A stretch of DNA of 64,000 nucleotides from Castellaniella sp040276065 (GCF_040276065.1 NZ_JBELOI010000001.1:496001-560000); one strand, 5' to 3'; shown: positions 35,103-44,139, counted from the stretch's first letter. Numbers and translations: made by a program. The notes: generated from the sequence alone by a model not told the origin.

Positions 35103-36218
35103 ATGACTGCGCGTCACTTTGAACAGGAAAAGCCAAGGGACGGAATGCCAGAGCCCGCGGCCCCGGTGCGTTTCGGGATCGTCCTGTTGCCCAACTTCAC
35201 CCTGACCGCGCTATCCGGCTTCATCGATATGCTGCGCTTGTCCAGCGACGAGGGCGACAATAGCCGGCCGGTGCGCTGTACATGGTGCGTCGTGGGAGAA
35301 AATCTGGCGCCGGTGCGCTCCAGTTGCGGCATACAGATCGCACCCTGGGCCACGTTCGGCGATGCCGATGAGTACGACTATGTCGTCGTGGTGGGCGGCC
35401 TGCTGCATTCAGGCTCCACGACCAGCGAGGCGATCTTGTCCTATCTGCATACGGTCGGGCAAACCCGCGCCACCCTGGTTGGGGTGTGCACCGGTGTTTT
35501 CGCGCTCATGCGCGCCGGTGTTCTGAAGGATCACCGGGTGTGTATCAGCTGGTTTCACTACTGGGATTTCCTCGAGCGCTTTCCGGCGGCGGATGAGAAT
35601 CTGATCGTTTCCGAACGTCTTTATGTGATCGACCGCCGTCGCGTCACCTGTTCGGGCGGGCGGGCCTCCATCGACGTCGCGGCGGCCATCCTGGTGCGGC
35701 ACATCGATGCGGGTGTCGTCAAGAAAGCCTTGCGCATTCTGCAGGTGGACGAGTCGGCGCGTTTCGATGCGCCGCAGCCTCAACCCGCGGGGCTTGCGCC
35801 GACGACGCACCCCAAGGTAAAGCGCGCGGTGTTGCTGATGGAACAACATCTCAGCCAACCGCTGTCCATGGAGGCGCTATCGGCAAAGGTCGGCGTCTCG
35901 GTACGTCAGCTACAGCGTCTTTTTAAAGAGTCCCTGGGGGCGTCGCCCCAAATCTATGCGCGCCAAATCCGCCTGCGCATGGCAAAGTGGCTGCTCCTGC
36001 ACACTGGACGCCCCATTTCCTCGATCGCCTCGGGGGCGGGTTTCGCCGATGCATCGCATATGGGACGAGAGTTTCGGCGGACCTTCGGTGTCTCGCCCGG
36101 GGCTTATCGCGAGCATCACGGCGTGGTCGCGCCGCTGGCCCCCGCGCCCGCTCCTCGGGCCGACATGCAGGATGAGGACTACGGGGAATGCTACCCGGAT
36201 CGAGAGCGTTTCTTCTGA
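35103..36218 (+). CDS. GbdR-like AraC/GlxA-family transcriptional regulator
   Basis: 371 residues with an N-terminal DJ-1/PfpI-like ligand domain (RFGIVLLPNFTLTALSGFIDMLRL, with GVCTGVFALMRAGVL at the elbow) and a C-terminal AraC double helix-turn-helix (VSVRQLQRLFKESLGASPQIYARQ then FADASHMGREFRRTFGVSPG). Length and architecture match GbdR, which activates betaine, dimethylglycine and sarcosine genes in pseudomonads. With a dipeptidase, V4R protein and soxBDAG downstream, dimethylglycine or sarcosine sensing is the likely role. It starts 119 bp after the racemase gene. Confidence 0.85.
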   Translation: MTARHFEQEKPRDGMPEPAAPVRFGIVLLPNFTLTALSGFIDMLRLSSDEGDNSRPVRCTWCVVGENLAPVRSSCGIQIAPWATFGDADEYDYVVVVGGLLHSGSTTSEAILSYLHTVGQTRATLVGVCTGVFALMRAGVLKDHRVCISWFHYWDFLERFPAADENLIVSERLYVIDRRRVTCSGGRASIDVAAAILVRHIDAGVVKKALRILQVDESARFDAPQPQPAGLAPTTHPKVKRAVLLMEQHLSQPLSMEALSAKVGVSVRQLQRLFKESLGASPQIYARQIRLRMAKWLLLHTGRPISSIASGAGFADASHMGREFRRTFGVSPGAYREHHGVVAPLAPAPAPRADMQDEDYGECYPDRERFF

Positions 36219-36364
36219 AATCCGACCACGCCGAGGGTATGGCTTCTTTCTTCTGACCCTATGTCGCGGTTGTTCTATATGTGAACCCTCTAGCTTTGCT
36301 GTACTAAGAGCGTCGCCGGATGTTGTTCGGCACCGTCACATTATAAGAATCGAGGAGCTTGCTC

Positions 36365-37345
36365 ATGAGTCGCCTGCACCAGGACGGCATCGTCATCGAT
36401 GGTCTGATTATTTCCAAATGGGACCGCAGCGTCTTTGCGGACATGCGCAAAGGTGGGCTGACCGCAACCAATTGCACGGTCTCCGTCTGGGAGGGTTTCC
36501 AGGACACGGTCAACAATATCGCACGCATGAAGGCGATGATCCGTGAAAACAGCGACCTGGTCGCGTTGGTGCGCACGACCGATGATGTCCTCAAGGCCAA
36601 GCGCGATGGTCACACCGGCATCATCCTCGGATTCCAGAATGCTCATGCCTTCGAGGACTCGCTGGGCAATGTCGAGGCGTTCGCCGACATGGGCGTCCGT
36701 GTGGTGCAGTTGTGCTACAACACGCAGAACCTGATCGGCACGGGGTGCTACGAGCGCGATAGCGGCCTGTCGGACTATGGCCGCGAGGTCGTGGCTGAAA
36801 TGAACCGTGTCGGCATCATGGTCGACCTGTCGCACGTCGGGGCGCGCACGTCCGAGGAAACGATCCTCGCGTCCTCCAAGCCGGTGTGCTATTCCCACTG
36901 CCTGCCTTCGGGCCTCAAGGATCATCCGCGCAACAAGAGCGACGAGGCCTTGCGCTTCATCGCCGATCGCGGCGGCTTCGTCGGCGTGACCATGTTCCCG
37001 CCCTTCCTGCGACGCGGGATCGAGTCCACCGTCGACGACTATGTGGAAGCCATCGGCTACGTGATCAATTTGATCGGCGAGGATGCCGTGGGCATCGGGA
37101 CCGATTTCACCCAGGGACATGACCAGGCCTTCTTCGACTGGATCACCCACGACAAGGGCCGTTACCGCCGCTTGACCGATTTCGGCACCATCAAGAACCC
37201 CGCCGGCATGGCCACCATCGGCGACTTCCCCAACCTCACGGCCGCGATGGAACGCGCCGACTGGACGGAGACGCGCATCCGCAAGGTGCTGGGCGAGAAC
37301 TGGATGCGCGTGTTCGGCGAGGTCTGGGCGCCGGCGCGCCACTGA
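36365..37345 (+). CDS. Membrane-dipeptidase-like (M19) metallohydrolase
   Basis: 326-residue renal-dipeptidase family protein with a TIM-barrel metal site. Candidate ligands and conserved blocks are VIDGLIISKWD (family HxD replaced here), GIILGFQNAHAFED, VDLSHVGARTSEETI, CYSHCLPSGL and VGIGTDFTQGHDQAF. The equivalent gene in pseudomonads (PA5396 type) sits beside the dimethylglycine/sarcosine genes and is controlled by GbdR; its substrate is not established. GAGGAG lies seven bases before the ATG at 36365. The missing HxD ligand pair near the N-terminus suggests a changed metal site. Confidence 0.85.
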   Translation: MSRLHQDGIVIDGLIISKWDRSVFADMRKGGLTATNCTVSVWEGFQDTVNNIARMKAMIRENSDLVALVRTTDDVLKAKRDGHTGIILGFQNAHAFEDSLGNVEAFADMGVRVVQLCYNTQNLIGTGCYERDSGLSDYGREVVAEMNRVGIMVDLSHVGARTSEETILASSKPVCYSHCLPSGLKDHPRNKSDEALRFIADRGGFVGVTMFPPFLRRGIESTVDDYVEAIGYVINLIGEDAVGIGTDFTQGHDQAFFDWITHDKGRYRRLTDFGTIKNPAGMATIGDFPNLTAAMERADWTETRIRKVLGENWMRVFGEVWAPARH

Positions 37346-37392
37346 GTGCCGGACCGGCATACCGATCATCACGCTATCAGGGGAGTGAGACC

Positions 37393-37914
37393 ATGGAACC
37401 TCGTGTGCCTATCGATGTCGATCCAGACAGCGGTGTGTGGATGACCGACGGCCTGCCCATGTTGTACGTGCCGCGTCATTTCTTTGTCAATAACCATGCG
37501 GCCATCGAGCGCGCGGTAGGGCGCGAGGTCTACGCCAAGCAGCTCTATGAGGCCGGCCACACCTCGGCCTATACCTGGTGCGATGCCGAGGCGGTGACCC
37601 ACGGCAAGCAGGGCCTGGATGTGTTTTCGCATTACCTGGATCGCCTGTCCAGCCGCGGCTGGGGCTTGTTCGATTTCATCGAGGTGGATCCAGAGCGTGC
37701 CCATGCGCGCATTCGCTTGCGCCATTCGTCCATGGTGCTCGGCCAGCCCGAGGCGCAGGGCCTGCTGTGCTATATGTTCGCCGGCTGGTTCGCTGGCGCC
37801 ATGGATTGGGTCAATCGCGAGCGGCGGCCCGTGCTGCGGGCCGTGTGTGAAGAGTCGGCGTGCCAGGCGCAGGGCCATGCGCATTGCACTTTCACGGTGA
37901 CGTTGCAGAAGTAG
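37393..37914 (+). CDS. V4R-domain protein (DUF5943 type)
   Basis: 173 residues with a 4-vinyl-reductase (V4R) small-molecule-binding fold. The C-terminal cysteines in RAVCEESACQAQGHAHCTFTV form the cysteine cluster typical of V4R domains, and the N-terminal PMLYVPRHFFVNNHAAIERAVG block matches the protein beside dgcA in pseudomonads (PA5397 type). No enzymatic role is known. It lies 47 bp after the dipeptidase gene with a GGGAG ribosome site, the same order as in the pseudomonad betaine cluster. Confidence 0.82.
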   Translation: MEPRVPIDVDPDSGVWMTDGLPMLYVPRHFFVNNHAAIERAVGREVYAKQLYEAGHTSAYTWCDAEAVTHGKQGLDVFSHYLDRLSSRGWGLFDFIEVDPERAHARIRLRHSSMVLGQPEAQGLLCYMFAGWFAGAMDWVNRERRPVLRAVCEESACQAQGHAHCTFTVTLQK

Positions 37915-37986
37915 AAAAGTGATGCGGGCGAAGCGGCGGTGAAACCGGTCGCAAGCATCTCGACATGAAAACCAATAGGAGGAGTC

Positions 37987-39162
37987 ATGAACAAGAAATT
38001 GATGCTCAAGGCGGGTGCTGTGATGGCCTCGCTCGCGTTGATGGTGGGCACGGCCGGCATCGCCAGCGCCAAGGAAACGGTGAAGCTGGCGTTCATCGGC
38101 CCGCTGAGCGGTTCCAATTCTTCACACGGGCTCGGGGGGCGCAATTCCGCCGATCTTGCTGTCAAGCTGCATAACGCCGATCCCAAATCCAAGTATCAGT
38201 TCGAGCTGGTCAGCCTGGATGATGAGTGCAAGCCCAACGTCGGCGTCCAGGTGGCGACGCGGGCGGCCGCCGATAAATCCATCATGGTGATTATTCCCCA
38301 CTACTGTTCGGCGGTGGCGGTTGCCACGGTGGATGTCTATGAGCGTTTCAAGGCGCCGGTCATCGTGTGGGCGGCGGTACACCCGGATGTGACCTACAAA
38401 AAGAAAACGCGCAGCATGCACCGGGTCAGCGCGACGCTGATTTCGCAGAATAAAGTCGCCGCCAAGTTCTTTACGGACATGGGCTACCGGCGCTGGGCGG
38501 CCATCTATGACACGACGGACTATGGTAAGTCCATGTTCCATTACTTCAACAAGTTCCTCACCGAGGATACCCCGGGCGAGATGCTGGCGAGCTTTGGCGT
38601 GGGCGTTGACCAGCAAGACCTGAATGCCGAGCTCACCAAGATCAAGGAGCTCAAGCCCGAGATCATTTTCTACGGCAATCTGACGCCGCTGTCGGTGCGT
38701 GGGGTCACCCAGATGGACCGCCTGGGCATCGACGCGCAGTTCCAGGGCACATCGGGCATGGTGGGCGATGCCTTCCTCAAGGGGGCGGGTGATCTTGCCG
38801 AGGGCGTCATGGCGATGTATGACATGCCGCCCGTCGACAGGCTGCCCGGCGGCAAGTTCTTCCTCGAGGAATATGCCAAGCAGAAGTACAACGAGCCGTT
38901 CGAGGCCTATGGCCCCTACGCGTTCACGGCCACGCAATTGGCGATCGATGTGATCGAGCGCGTGGGTCCGGATCGCGAAAAAATCCTTGATGCGTTGGCG
39001 GATGTGAAGGACTACGAGGCCATCATCGGCAAGGTGACCTTCGACGATCATGGCCAGAACATCAATCCGTCCACCACCAAGTACGTGGTTCAGGACGGCA
39101 AGTGGATCGACTGGGAAGACAGCGAGTACGCCACCGGCAAGCGCAAGCTCAAGGGCCGTTGA
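37987..39162 (+). CDS. Branched-chain-type ABC transporter substrate-binding protein
   Basis: 391-residue periplasmic protein with signal peptide (AGAVMASLALMVGTAGIASA, cleaved near residue 29) and a Peripla_BP_6 (LivJ-like) fold: KLAFIGPLSGSNSSHGLGG, DDECKPNVGVQVATRAA and IIPHYCSAVA, with the conserved disulfide pair. AGGAGG precedes the ATG. It leads a five-gene importer between the V4R gene and purU. Context suggests an N-methylated glycine, a peptide containing it, or a related compound rather than leucine. Confidence 0.88.
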   Translation: MNKKLMLKAGAVMASLALMVGTAGIASAKETVKLAFIGPLSGSNSSHGLGGRNSADLAVKLHNADPKSKYQFELVSLDDECKPNVGVQVATRAAADKSIMVIIPHYCSAVAVATVDVYERFKAPVIVWAAVHPDVTYKKKTRSMHRVSATLISQNKVAAKFFTDMGYRRWAAIYDTTDYGKSMFHYFNKFLTEDTPGEMLASFGVGVDQQDLNAELTKIKELKPEIIFYGNLTPLSVRGVTQMDRLGIDAQFQGTSGMVGDAFLKGAGDLAEGVMAMYDMPPVDRLPGGKFFLEEYAKQKYNEPFEAYGPYAFTATQLAIDVIERVGPDREKILDALADVKDYEAIIGKVTFDDHGQNINPSTTKYVVQDGKWIDWEDSEYATGKRKLKGR

Positions 39163-39169
39163 CCGGCCG

Positions 39170-39202
39170 GGGGCCGCGGATGTTCTCAGGCGGCCCCTTT
39201 TT
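39170..39202 (+). terminator. Intercistronic terminator/attenuator between the binding-protein gene and livH-like gene
   Basis: GGGGCCGC (39170-39177) and GCGGCCCC (39190-39197) form a perfect 8-bp stem with a 12-base loop, followed by five T. It lies within a transporter operon, so partial termination would yield excess binding protein relative to membrane subunits, a common strategy. Confidence 0.75.
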
Positions 39203-39275
39203 CTGAAACCTCGCCATCGACCCGTGCCGTGCATGACTTGCAGGCGCGCGGGCAGGCGCTACCCGGAAAGATTCC

Positions 39276-40196
39276 ATGGACCTCGGATTCATAGGACTGT
39301 ACATCTGGAACGGCGTGATGCTGGGCGTCATCTATGCGATGGTCGCCGTCGGCTTTACCCTGTTTTTCGGAGTACTCGACGTTATAAAGTTCTCGCATGG
39401 CGATGTGGTGACCCTGGGCGCCTTTGTCGGGTTGGCCACCTATCTTGGATTGCACGCCGTGGGCGTGGAGCAGACTTGGGTGCACCTGTTGGTGATCACC
39501 ATCGTGTCGGTGAGCAGCATGGTGGTATTGGGCGCCTTGATTGCCCAGTATTGCGTGCTGCCGTTGCGTGAGGCCCCGGCCTTCATCACCTTATTGATCA
39601 CCTTGATGATCGGCACGGTGATTCGCGAAGCGATCCGCCTGTTCTACCCCAGCGGCTCGAACCCGCAGCCGTTTCCCGAACTGCTGCCCACCAATTCCCT
39701 GGTGTTCGGCACTTTTGAACTGCGAATCGATACCCTGATCCTGGTCGTGGTGGGCTTGATCGTGATTTGGGCGGTGCATGCATTGATTAATCACAGCCGT
39801 CTGGGCCTGGCCATCCGCGCCGTTGCGCAGGACGGCGAGACGGCGCGCGTCATGGGCATCAACTTCCGCTGGGTGGTGCTGGCAACGTTCGGCCTGGGAT
39901 CCGGCCTGGCGGCCATGGCCGGCCTCATGAACGGGCTGTATTACCGCGAGGTGTACTTCGGCAATGGCCTGATGCTGGCGGTCATCGGTTTTAGCGCGGC
40001 GGTCGTTGGCGGTCTGGGCAATATCTATGGCGCGATCTTGGGCGGCTTTCTGTTTGCCGCAATCCAGATCGCGACGGTGGTGCTGTTGCCGCTGCCCAGC
40101 GCCTACAAGGAAGTCGTGGCGTTCGGCTTGATTATTGTGATGCTGGCCTTCAAGCCCACGGGCCTGATCGGCGAAAAATCTTCGGAACGGGTATAA
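39276..40196 (+). CDS. LivH-type ABC transporter permease
   Basis: 306-residue inner-membrane permease of the branched-chain amino-acid family with about eight helices. Family blocks include LYIWNGVMLGVIYAMVAVGF, VIKFSHGDVVTLGAF and RAVAQDGETARVMGINFRW (cytosolic EAA-like coupling loop), then AAVVGGLGNIYGAILGG. It follows the binding-protein gene after an attenuator-like hairpin and precedes the LivM-type gene by four bases. Confidence 0.9.
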   Translation: MDLGFIGLYIWNGVMLGVIYAMVAVGFTLFFGVLDVIKFSHGDVVTLGAFVGLATYLGLHAVGVEQTWVHLLVITIVSVSSMVVLGALIAQYCVLPLREAPAFITLLITLMIGTVIREAIRLFYPSGSNPQPFPELLPTNSLVFGTFELRIDTLILVVVGLIVIWAVHALINHSRLGLAIRAVAQDGETARVMGINFRWVVLATFGLGSGLAAMAGLMNGLYYREVYFGNGLMLAVIGFSAAVVGGLGNIYGAILGGFLFAAIQIATVVLLPLPSAYKEVVAFGLIIVMLAFKPTGLIGEKSSERV

Positions 40197-40200
40197 GACA

Positions 40201-41361
40201 ATGACGATCGAAAGACGCATTCCAGATCTGATCGCCGTTCTGGCGGGGATTGCCGCGATGGCGGCCTTCGTGATCTTTCTCATGCATGCGGAAAATGAAT
40301 TCAACATGCTGCTCGCGCTCGTCGTGGCCGTGGGCGGGGGCCTCATTGCGCGACGCACGGGCTGGTTCGCCAGCGCCTCGCACGGCATGGCCACCTGGAG
40401 CACGGCATCGAACCTGGGCATCGGCCTGGCCTTCCTTGTGGTGGTCGTGGTGCTGCGCTCGGAGCATTTCTCGCTGCTGCTGCTGTCCACGCTCATGCTC
40501 TACAGCATCGTGTGCCTGGGCTTGAACCTGCAGACCGGTCTTTGCGGAGTGATGAACTTTGCCGCCGCGGCCTTCTTCGGTACCGGTGCCTACACCGCCG
40601 CTGTCCTGTCGGTGAATACCGCCATGCCGCATGTGCTGGTGATCCTCAGCGGCGGCTTGATGGCGGCCTTGCTGGGCTCCCTGCTCCTCCTGCCCGTGCT
40701 GCGCACGCGGGGCCACTATGCGGCCCTGGTGACGATCGCCTTCGGTACGATGTTTCGTTCCTTTCTGGAGGTCAACGACACCCTGGGCGGGCCTCAGGGG
40801 ATCCTGGTGCCCGGCATGAACCTGTTTGGCTGGGATCTGAGTCAGGATCTGACGCTGTTCGGGCTGACGTTTTCCTTCTACGCCAACTACGCCCTCCTGA
40901 TCTTTGGCCTGCTGGTCATATGCTTTGTCGCCTCCCGCCGCATCGAGCGCTCCTGGATCGGAGTGAGTTTCGACACGGTGCGTATCGACGAGGTCGCGGC
41001 GGCCACTTTCGGCATCAACATCGCGCGCTGGAAGATCACGGTTTTCATTATCGGCAATCTGTTTGCGGGCATCGCCGGCGCCTGCTTCGGCCTGATGACG
41101 GGCTTTGTTGCGCCCACCAGCTTTACCTTTGCCGATTCGCTGATCCTGCTGTCCATCATTGTGCTGGGAGGCATGGGCAACCAATGGGCGGTGTTTCCGG
41201 CGGCGGCCATTGTCCTGTTGCTACCCGAAAAGTTGCAGGCGATCCAGGAATATCGTTTCTTGCTGTATGGCATAGCGGTCATCCTGATCCTGCTGTTCCG
41301 GCCCGATGGCCTGTTTCGGCGGCCCCTGCGCACGCTGATTGCCAAAGGGAGCGTGAAATGA
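40201..41361 (+). CDS. LivM-type ABC transporter permease
   Basis: 386-residue permease. LNLQTGLCGVMNFAAAAFFGTGAYT and the AATFGINIARWKITVFIIGN coupling segment are typical of LivM, and about ten helices are predicted. It has an N-terminal extension of two helices before the conserved core. Its TGA overlaps the ATG of the first ATPase gene (ATGA). Confidence 0.9.
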   Translation: MTIERRIPDLIAVLAGIAAMAAFVIFLMHAENEFNMLLALVVAVGGGLIARRTGWFASASHGMATWSTASNLGIGLAFLVVVVVLRSEHFSLLLLSTLMLYSIVCLGLNLQTGLCGVMNFAAAAFFGTGAYTAAVLSVNTAMPHVLVILSGGLMAALLGSLLLLPVLRTRGHYAALVTIAFGTMFRSFLEVNDTLGGPQGILVPGMNLFGWDLSQDLTLFGLTFSFYANYALLIFGLLVICFVASRRIERSWIGVSFDTVRIDEVAAATFGINIARWKITVFIIGNLFAGIAGACFGLMTGFVAPTSFTFADSLILLSIIVLGGMGNQWAVFPAAAIVLLLPEKLQAIQEYRFLLYGIAVILILLFRPDGLFRRPLRTLIAKGSVK

Positions 41362-42134
41362 GCGATGCATTGCTTTCCTGCCGCGGCCTGAGCATGCACT
41401 TCGGCGGCCTGGTGGCGCTAGACAGCCTCGATCTGGACGTCTATGGCGGCGAGGTGCTGGGCCTGCTGGGGCCGAACGGTTCGGGCAAGACGACGTGCTT
41501 CAATGTCATCACCGGCGTGTACTTGGCCAGCGGCGGCCAGTTCGTGTTCGATGGCCGCGATATCACCCGTTACACCGCGCAGCAGATCTACAGGGCCGGC
41601 ATCACGCGCACTTTCCAGCGCTCGCGCCTGTGCCTGTCGTTGTCCATTTTCGACAATGTGATGGTGGGCAATCACCAGGGCCTTGACCATAGCTTGTGGT
41701 TCAATTTGATGCGCCGCGGCGCGTTGCGGCGCCAGATCAAGCAGGCCTTCGACGAGGCGCGCGAACTGCTTGGGGTCTTCAATGCCAAGCTGGCGGACCG
41801 GGTGCTCGACCCGGCCGGCTCCGTCACCATGATCGACCGGCGCCGCATCGAAATCTGCCGCGCGCTCATCAGCCGGCCCCGGCTGCTGTTGCTCGACGAA
41901 CCCTCGGCGGGAATGACGCACGAGGAAACCCGCGAGCTGATGGACGACATCCTGGCGGTGCGCAAGCGCATTCCGGGCTTGTCCGTGGTCATCATCGAAC
42001 ATGAGATGAACGTCATCGAACGCATCACGGACCGTTGCGTGGTGCTCAACTATGGCCGCAAGTTGTGCGAGGGCTCGTATCGCGAGATCGCCGCCAATGC
42101 GGATGTGCAACAGGCTTATCTGGGGCAATCGTGA
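41358..42134 (+). CDS. LivG-type ABC transporter ATPase with degenerate signature motif
   Basis: 258 residues with Walker A GPNGSGKTT (about residues 36-44), Q-loop GITRTFQRSRL, Walker B LLLLDEPSAG and H-loop VVIIEHEMN. The ABC signature is lost: where LivG proteins have NLAYGQQRRLEIA, this one reads SVTMIDRRRIEIC, without the glycine and serine/tyrosine of the motif. One of the two ATP sites in the LivG-LivF heterodimer should therefore be non-canonical. It overlaps livM-type and livF-type genes at both ends. Confidence 0.88.
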   Translation: MSDALLSCRGLSMHFGGLVALDSLDLDVYGGEVLGLLGPNGSGKTTCFNVITGVYLASGGQFVFDGRDITRYTAQQIYRAGITRTFQRSRLCLSLSIFDNVMVGNHQGLDHSLWFNLMRRGALRRQIKQAFDEARELLGVFNAKLADRVLDPAGSVTMIDRRRIEICRALISRPRLLLLDEPSAGMTHEETRELMDDILAVRKRIPGLSVVIIEHEMNVIERITDRCVVLNYGRKLCEGSYREIAANADVQQAYLGQS

Positions 42135-42850
42135 TGGAAAATCAGCTTGAACTCCGGCTGGAGCATATCTATACGGCCTACGACAAGGCCGATGTGCTCA
42201 GCGATGTCTCGATTCGGGTGACGCCGGGCAAGGTGACTTGCATCCTGGGCTCGAACGGCTCGGGCAAGACCACTCTGATTCGTTCCATCCTGGCTTTGAC
42301 GCCACCGCGATCGGGCCGGGTGATGCTGGGCGAGCAGGATATCACGGGCCTGGCGACGCACCGGATCAATCATGCCGGCATCGCCTGCATCCCCGAGGGG
42401 CGCCGGGTATTTCCGAAAATGACGGTGCGCGAGAACCTGCGCATCGGGGCATTCCGGGAACGCAATCCGGCGATCGTCCAAGCGCGCATGGAGCAGGTGT
42501 TTGAAATTTTCCCGCGCCTGCGCGAGCGCGAGAGCCAGCTCGCCGGCACCATGTCCGGCGGCGAGCAGGCGATGCTCTCGATCGGCCGCGGATTGATGTC
42601 CGCGCCCGGGATCATGCTGATCGACGAGCCGTCACTGGGTCTGTCGCCTTTGTTCGTCAAGGAAACCTTCAGCGTCATCGAGCGCATCAATGCGCTGGGC
42701 GTCACCGTGCTGTTGGTTGAGCAGAACGTGCACCAGACCTTGGCGGTCGCGCATTACGGGTATGTCCTGATGCAGGGACGCGTGGTGGCGGAGGGGCCGA
42801 CCGAGGCGCTGCGCAACAATACCGAAGTCCAGCAGGCTTACTTCGGCTGA
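42134..42850 (+). CDS. LivF-type ABC transporter ATPase
   Basis: 238 residues with Walker A GSNGSGKTT (about residues 37-45), signature MSGGEQAML, Walker B IMLIDEPSLGLSP and switch histidine region LLVEQNVHQ. The CIPEGRRVFPKMTVREN segment is typical of LivF. The ATG overlaps the TGA of the LivG-type gene by one base (TGATG). It ends the importer operon before a strong hairpin shared with purU. Confidence 0.93.
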   Translation: MENQLELRLEHIYTAYDKADVLSDVSIRVTPGKVTCILGSNGSGKTTLIRSILALTPPRSGRVMLGEQDITGLATHRINHAGIACIPEGRRVFPKMTVRENLRIGAFRERNPAIVQARMEQVFEIFPRLRERESQLAGTMSGGEQAMLSIGRGLMSAPGIMLIDEPSLGLSPLFVKETFSVIERINALGVTVLLVEQNVHQTLAVAHYGYVLMQGRVVAEGPTEALRNNTEVQQAYFG

Positions 42851-42863
42851 ACCGCAAGCAGCG

Positions 42864-42902
42864 GATGCCGCGGGTGCCGATTCATTCGGCGCCCGCGGCA
42901 TC
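42864..42902. terminator. Bidirectional hairpin between livF-type gene and purU
   Basis: A 17-bp stem (42864-42880 with 42886-42902, one G-U pair) closes a five-base loop. It lies between the convergent stops of the ABC importer and purU. No T run follows on either side, so the hairpin may also act as an mRNA 3'-end stabiliser. Confidence 0.62.
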
Positions 42903-42919
42903 CGGTGGCGGCGGCGTGG

Positions 42920-43807
42920 CTACAGCACCACCGTCCTGTGGCCGTTGATGAAGACCCGACGCTCCAGATAATCGCGCACTGCCTGGGCCAGCGCCCGGCA
43001 CTCCAGGTTGCGGCCGGTGGCCAGCAGTTGTTCCGGGCTTTGCGCGTGGTTCACGGGCTCGACGGACTGAGCGATGATCGGGCCTTCGTCCAGATCGTCG
43101 GTGACGAAATGGGCGGTCGCGCCGATCACTTTGACGCCGCGCTCGTAGGCCTGGTGATAGGGGCGGGCGCCCTTGAAGCCGGGCAGGAATGAGTGGTGGA
43201 TATTGATGGCACGGCCGGCCAGCGCTTTGCTGGTTTCGGGACGCAGGATCTGCATGTAGCGCGCCAGGATGACGAGCTCGGCGCCGGTCGATCGGGCCAG
43301 GTCCAGGATGGCGGCTTCCTGTTGCGGCCGGTTGTCGTTGCCGACTGGCAGGTGGTGAAAAGCGATGCCGGCGGCGTCGGCATGGCCGCGCAGGGTGTCG
43401 TGGTTCGAGGCGATGGCGGCGACATCCATCGGCAGCTCCCCCATGCGGGTGCGAAACAGCAGGTCCGCCAGGCAATGTTCGAGCCTGGACACGAGGATCA
43501 GCACCTTGGGGCGTTGGGACAGGTCGTGGATGGCCCAGCGCATGGAAAAGCGCCGCGCCAGCTCCGTGAAATCCCGGTTCAGGGATGCAAGGTCCAGGGC
43601 CTGCGGCCCTTCGGTATGAAAGACGCAGCGCACGAAGAATTGCTGGGTGTCCTTTTCGTCGAAGACCGTGAATTCATCGATGTAGCCTTGGCGCTGGTCC
43701 AGAAAGGATACGATGGCGGCTACCTGGCCAGCCTGGCTGGGGCAGGACACGGTCAGACAGAATGGGGTGGCCCCGAGCGGCGGGGCGAGTGGCGGTGGGG
43801 TCCGCAT
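42920..43807 (-). CDS. purU: Formyltetrahydrofolate deformylase
   Basis: 295 residues with an N-terminal ACT domain (LTVSCPSQAGQVAAIVSFL, about residues 18-36) and a C-terminal formyl-transferase domain (VLILVSRLEHCLADLL, then INIHHSFLPGFKGARPYHQAYERGVK with the catalytic His and an Asp in FVTDDLDEGPIIAQ). It releases formate from 10-formyl-THF and recycles THF. This is needed when sarcosine oxidase loads the one-carbon pool, and purU is a regular member of sox clusters. The ATG at 43807 gives the family start; the frame is open upstream to 44095, but that part is not conserved. Confidence 0.93.
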   Translation of the reverse strand: MRTPPPLAPPLGATPFCLTVSCPSQAGQVAAIVSFLDQRQGYIDEFTVFDEKDTQQFFVRCVFHTEGPQALDLASLNRDFTELARRFSMRWAIHDLSQRPKVLILVSRLEHCLADLLFRTRMGELPMDVAAIASNHDTLRGHADAAGIAFHHLPVGNDNRPQQEAAILDLARSTGAELVILARYMQILRPETSKALAGRAINIHHSFLPGFKGARPYHQAYERGVKVIGATAHFVTDDLDEGPIIAQSVEPVNHAQSPEQLLATGRNLECRALAQAVRDYLERRVFINGHRTVVL

Positions 43808-44139
43808 GGGGGTGGGTCTCCTTGTCCGAGGCTGTGGCGTCGCTCGGCATGCCGGCGCCGTCTGCGGGCTACTACACCATCGGAGCGTATGGCGTGAATA
43901 GAACGAAAGCGCCAGGGGGGTTGAATTGTCCGGCATGAGAGGGATGCTCGCCTGGCGCGGTGGCCGCCAGTCGGCCAGGGGGCACTCGAATTCGTATGCA
44001 CCGCGGCGGTCGCCCGGCATGCCGAACCGCCAGATTCTTCCATCGGAACGGCGGAATAGTTCTATCGGGTCCCGCCCGCTTTTGATGTACTGCACCCATG
44101 CAGCCCGGAGGGGTGCGCCGTCATATGAGCGAGGAGACC
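43808..44139. other. Divergent intergenic region between purU and soxB
   Basis: About 330 bases that must hold the opposing purU and soxBDAG promoters, probably with sites for the GbdR-like regulator. I could not identify a convincing operator or a supported coding frame. Confidence 0.5.

Noticed and set aside
43808..44095. N-terminal extension of purU or a small separate gene
   Set aside because: Frame is open, but the sequence is not like any PurU; the family start fits 43807.
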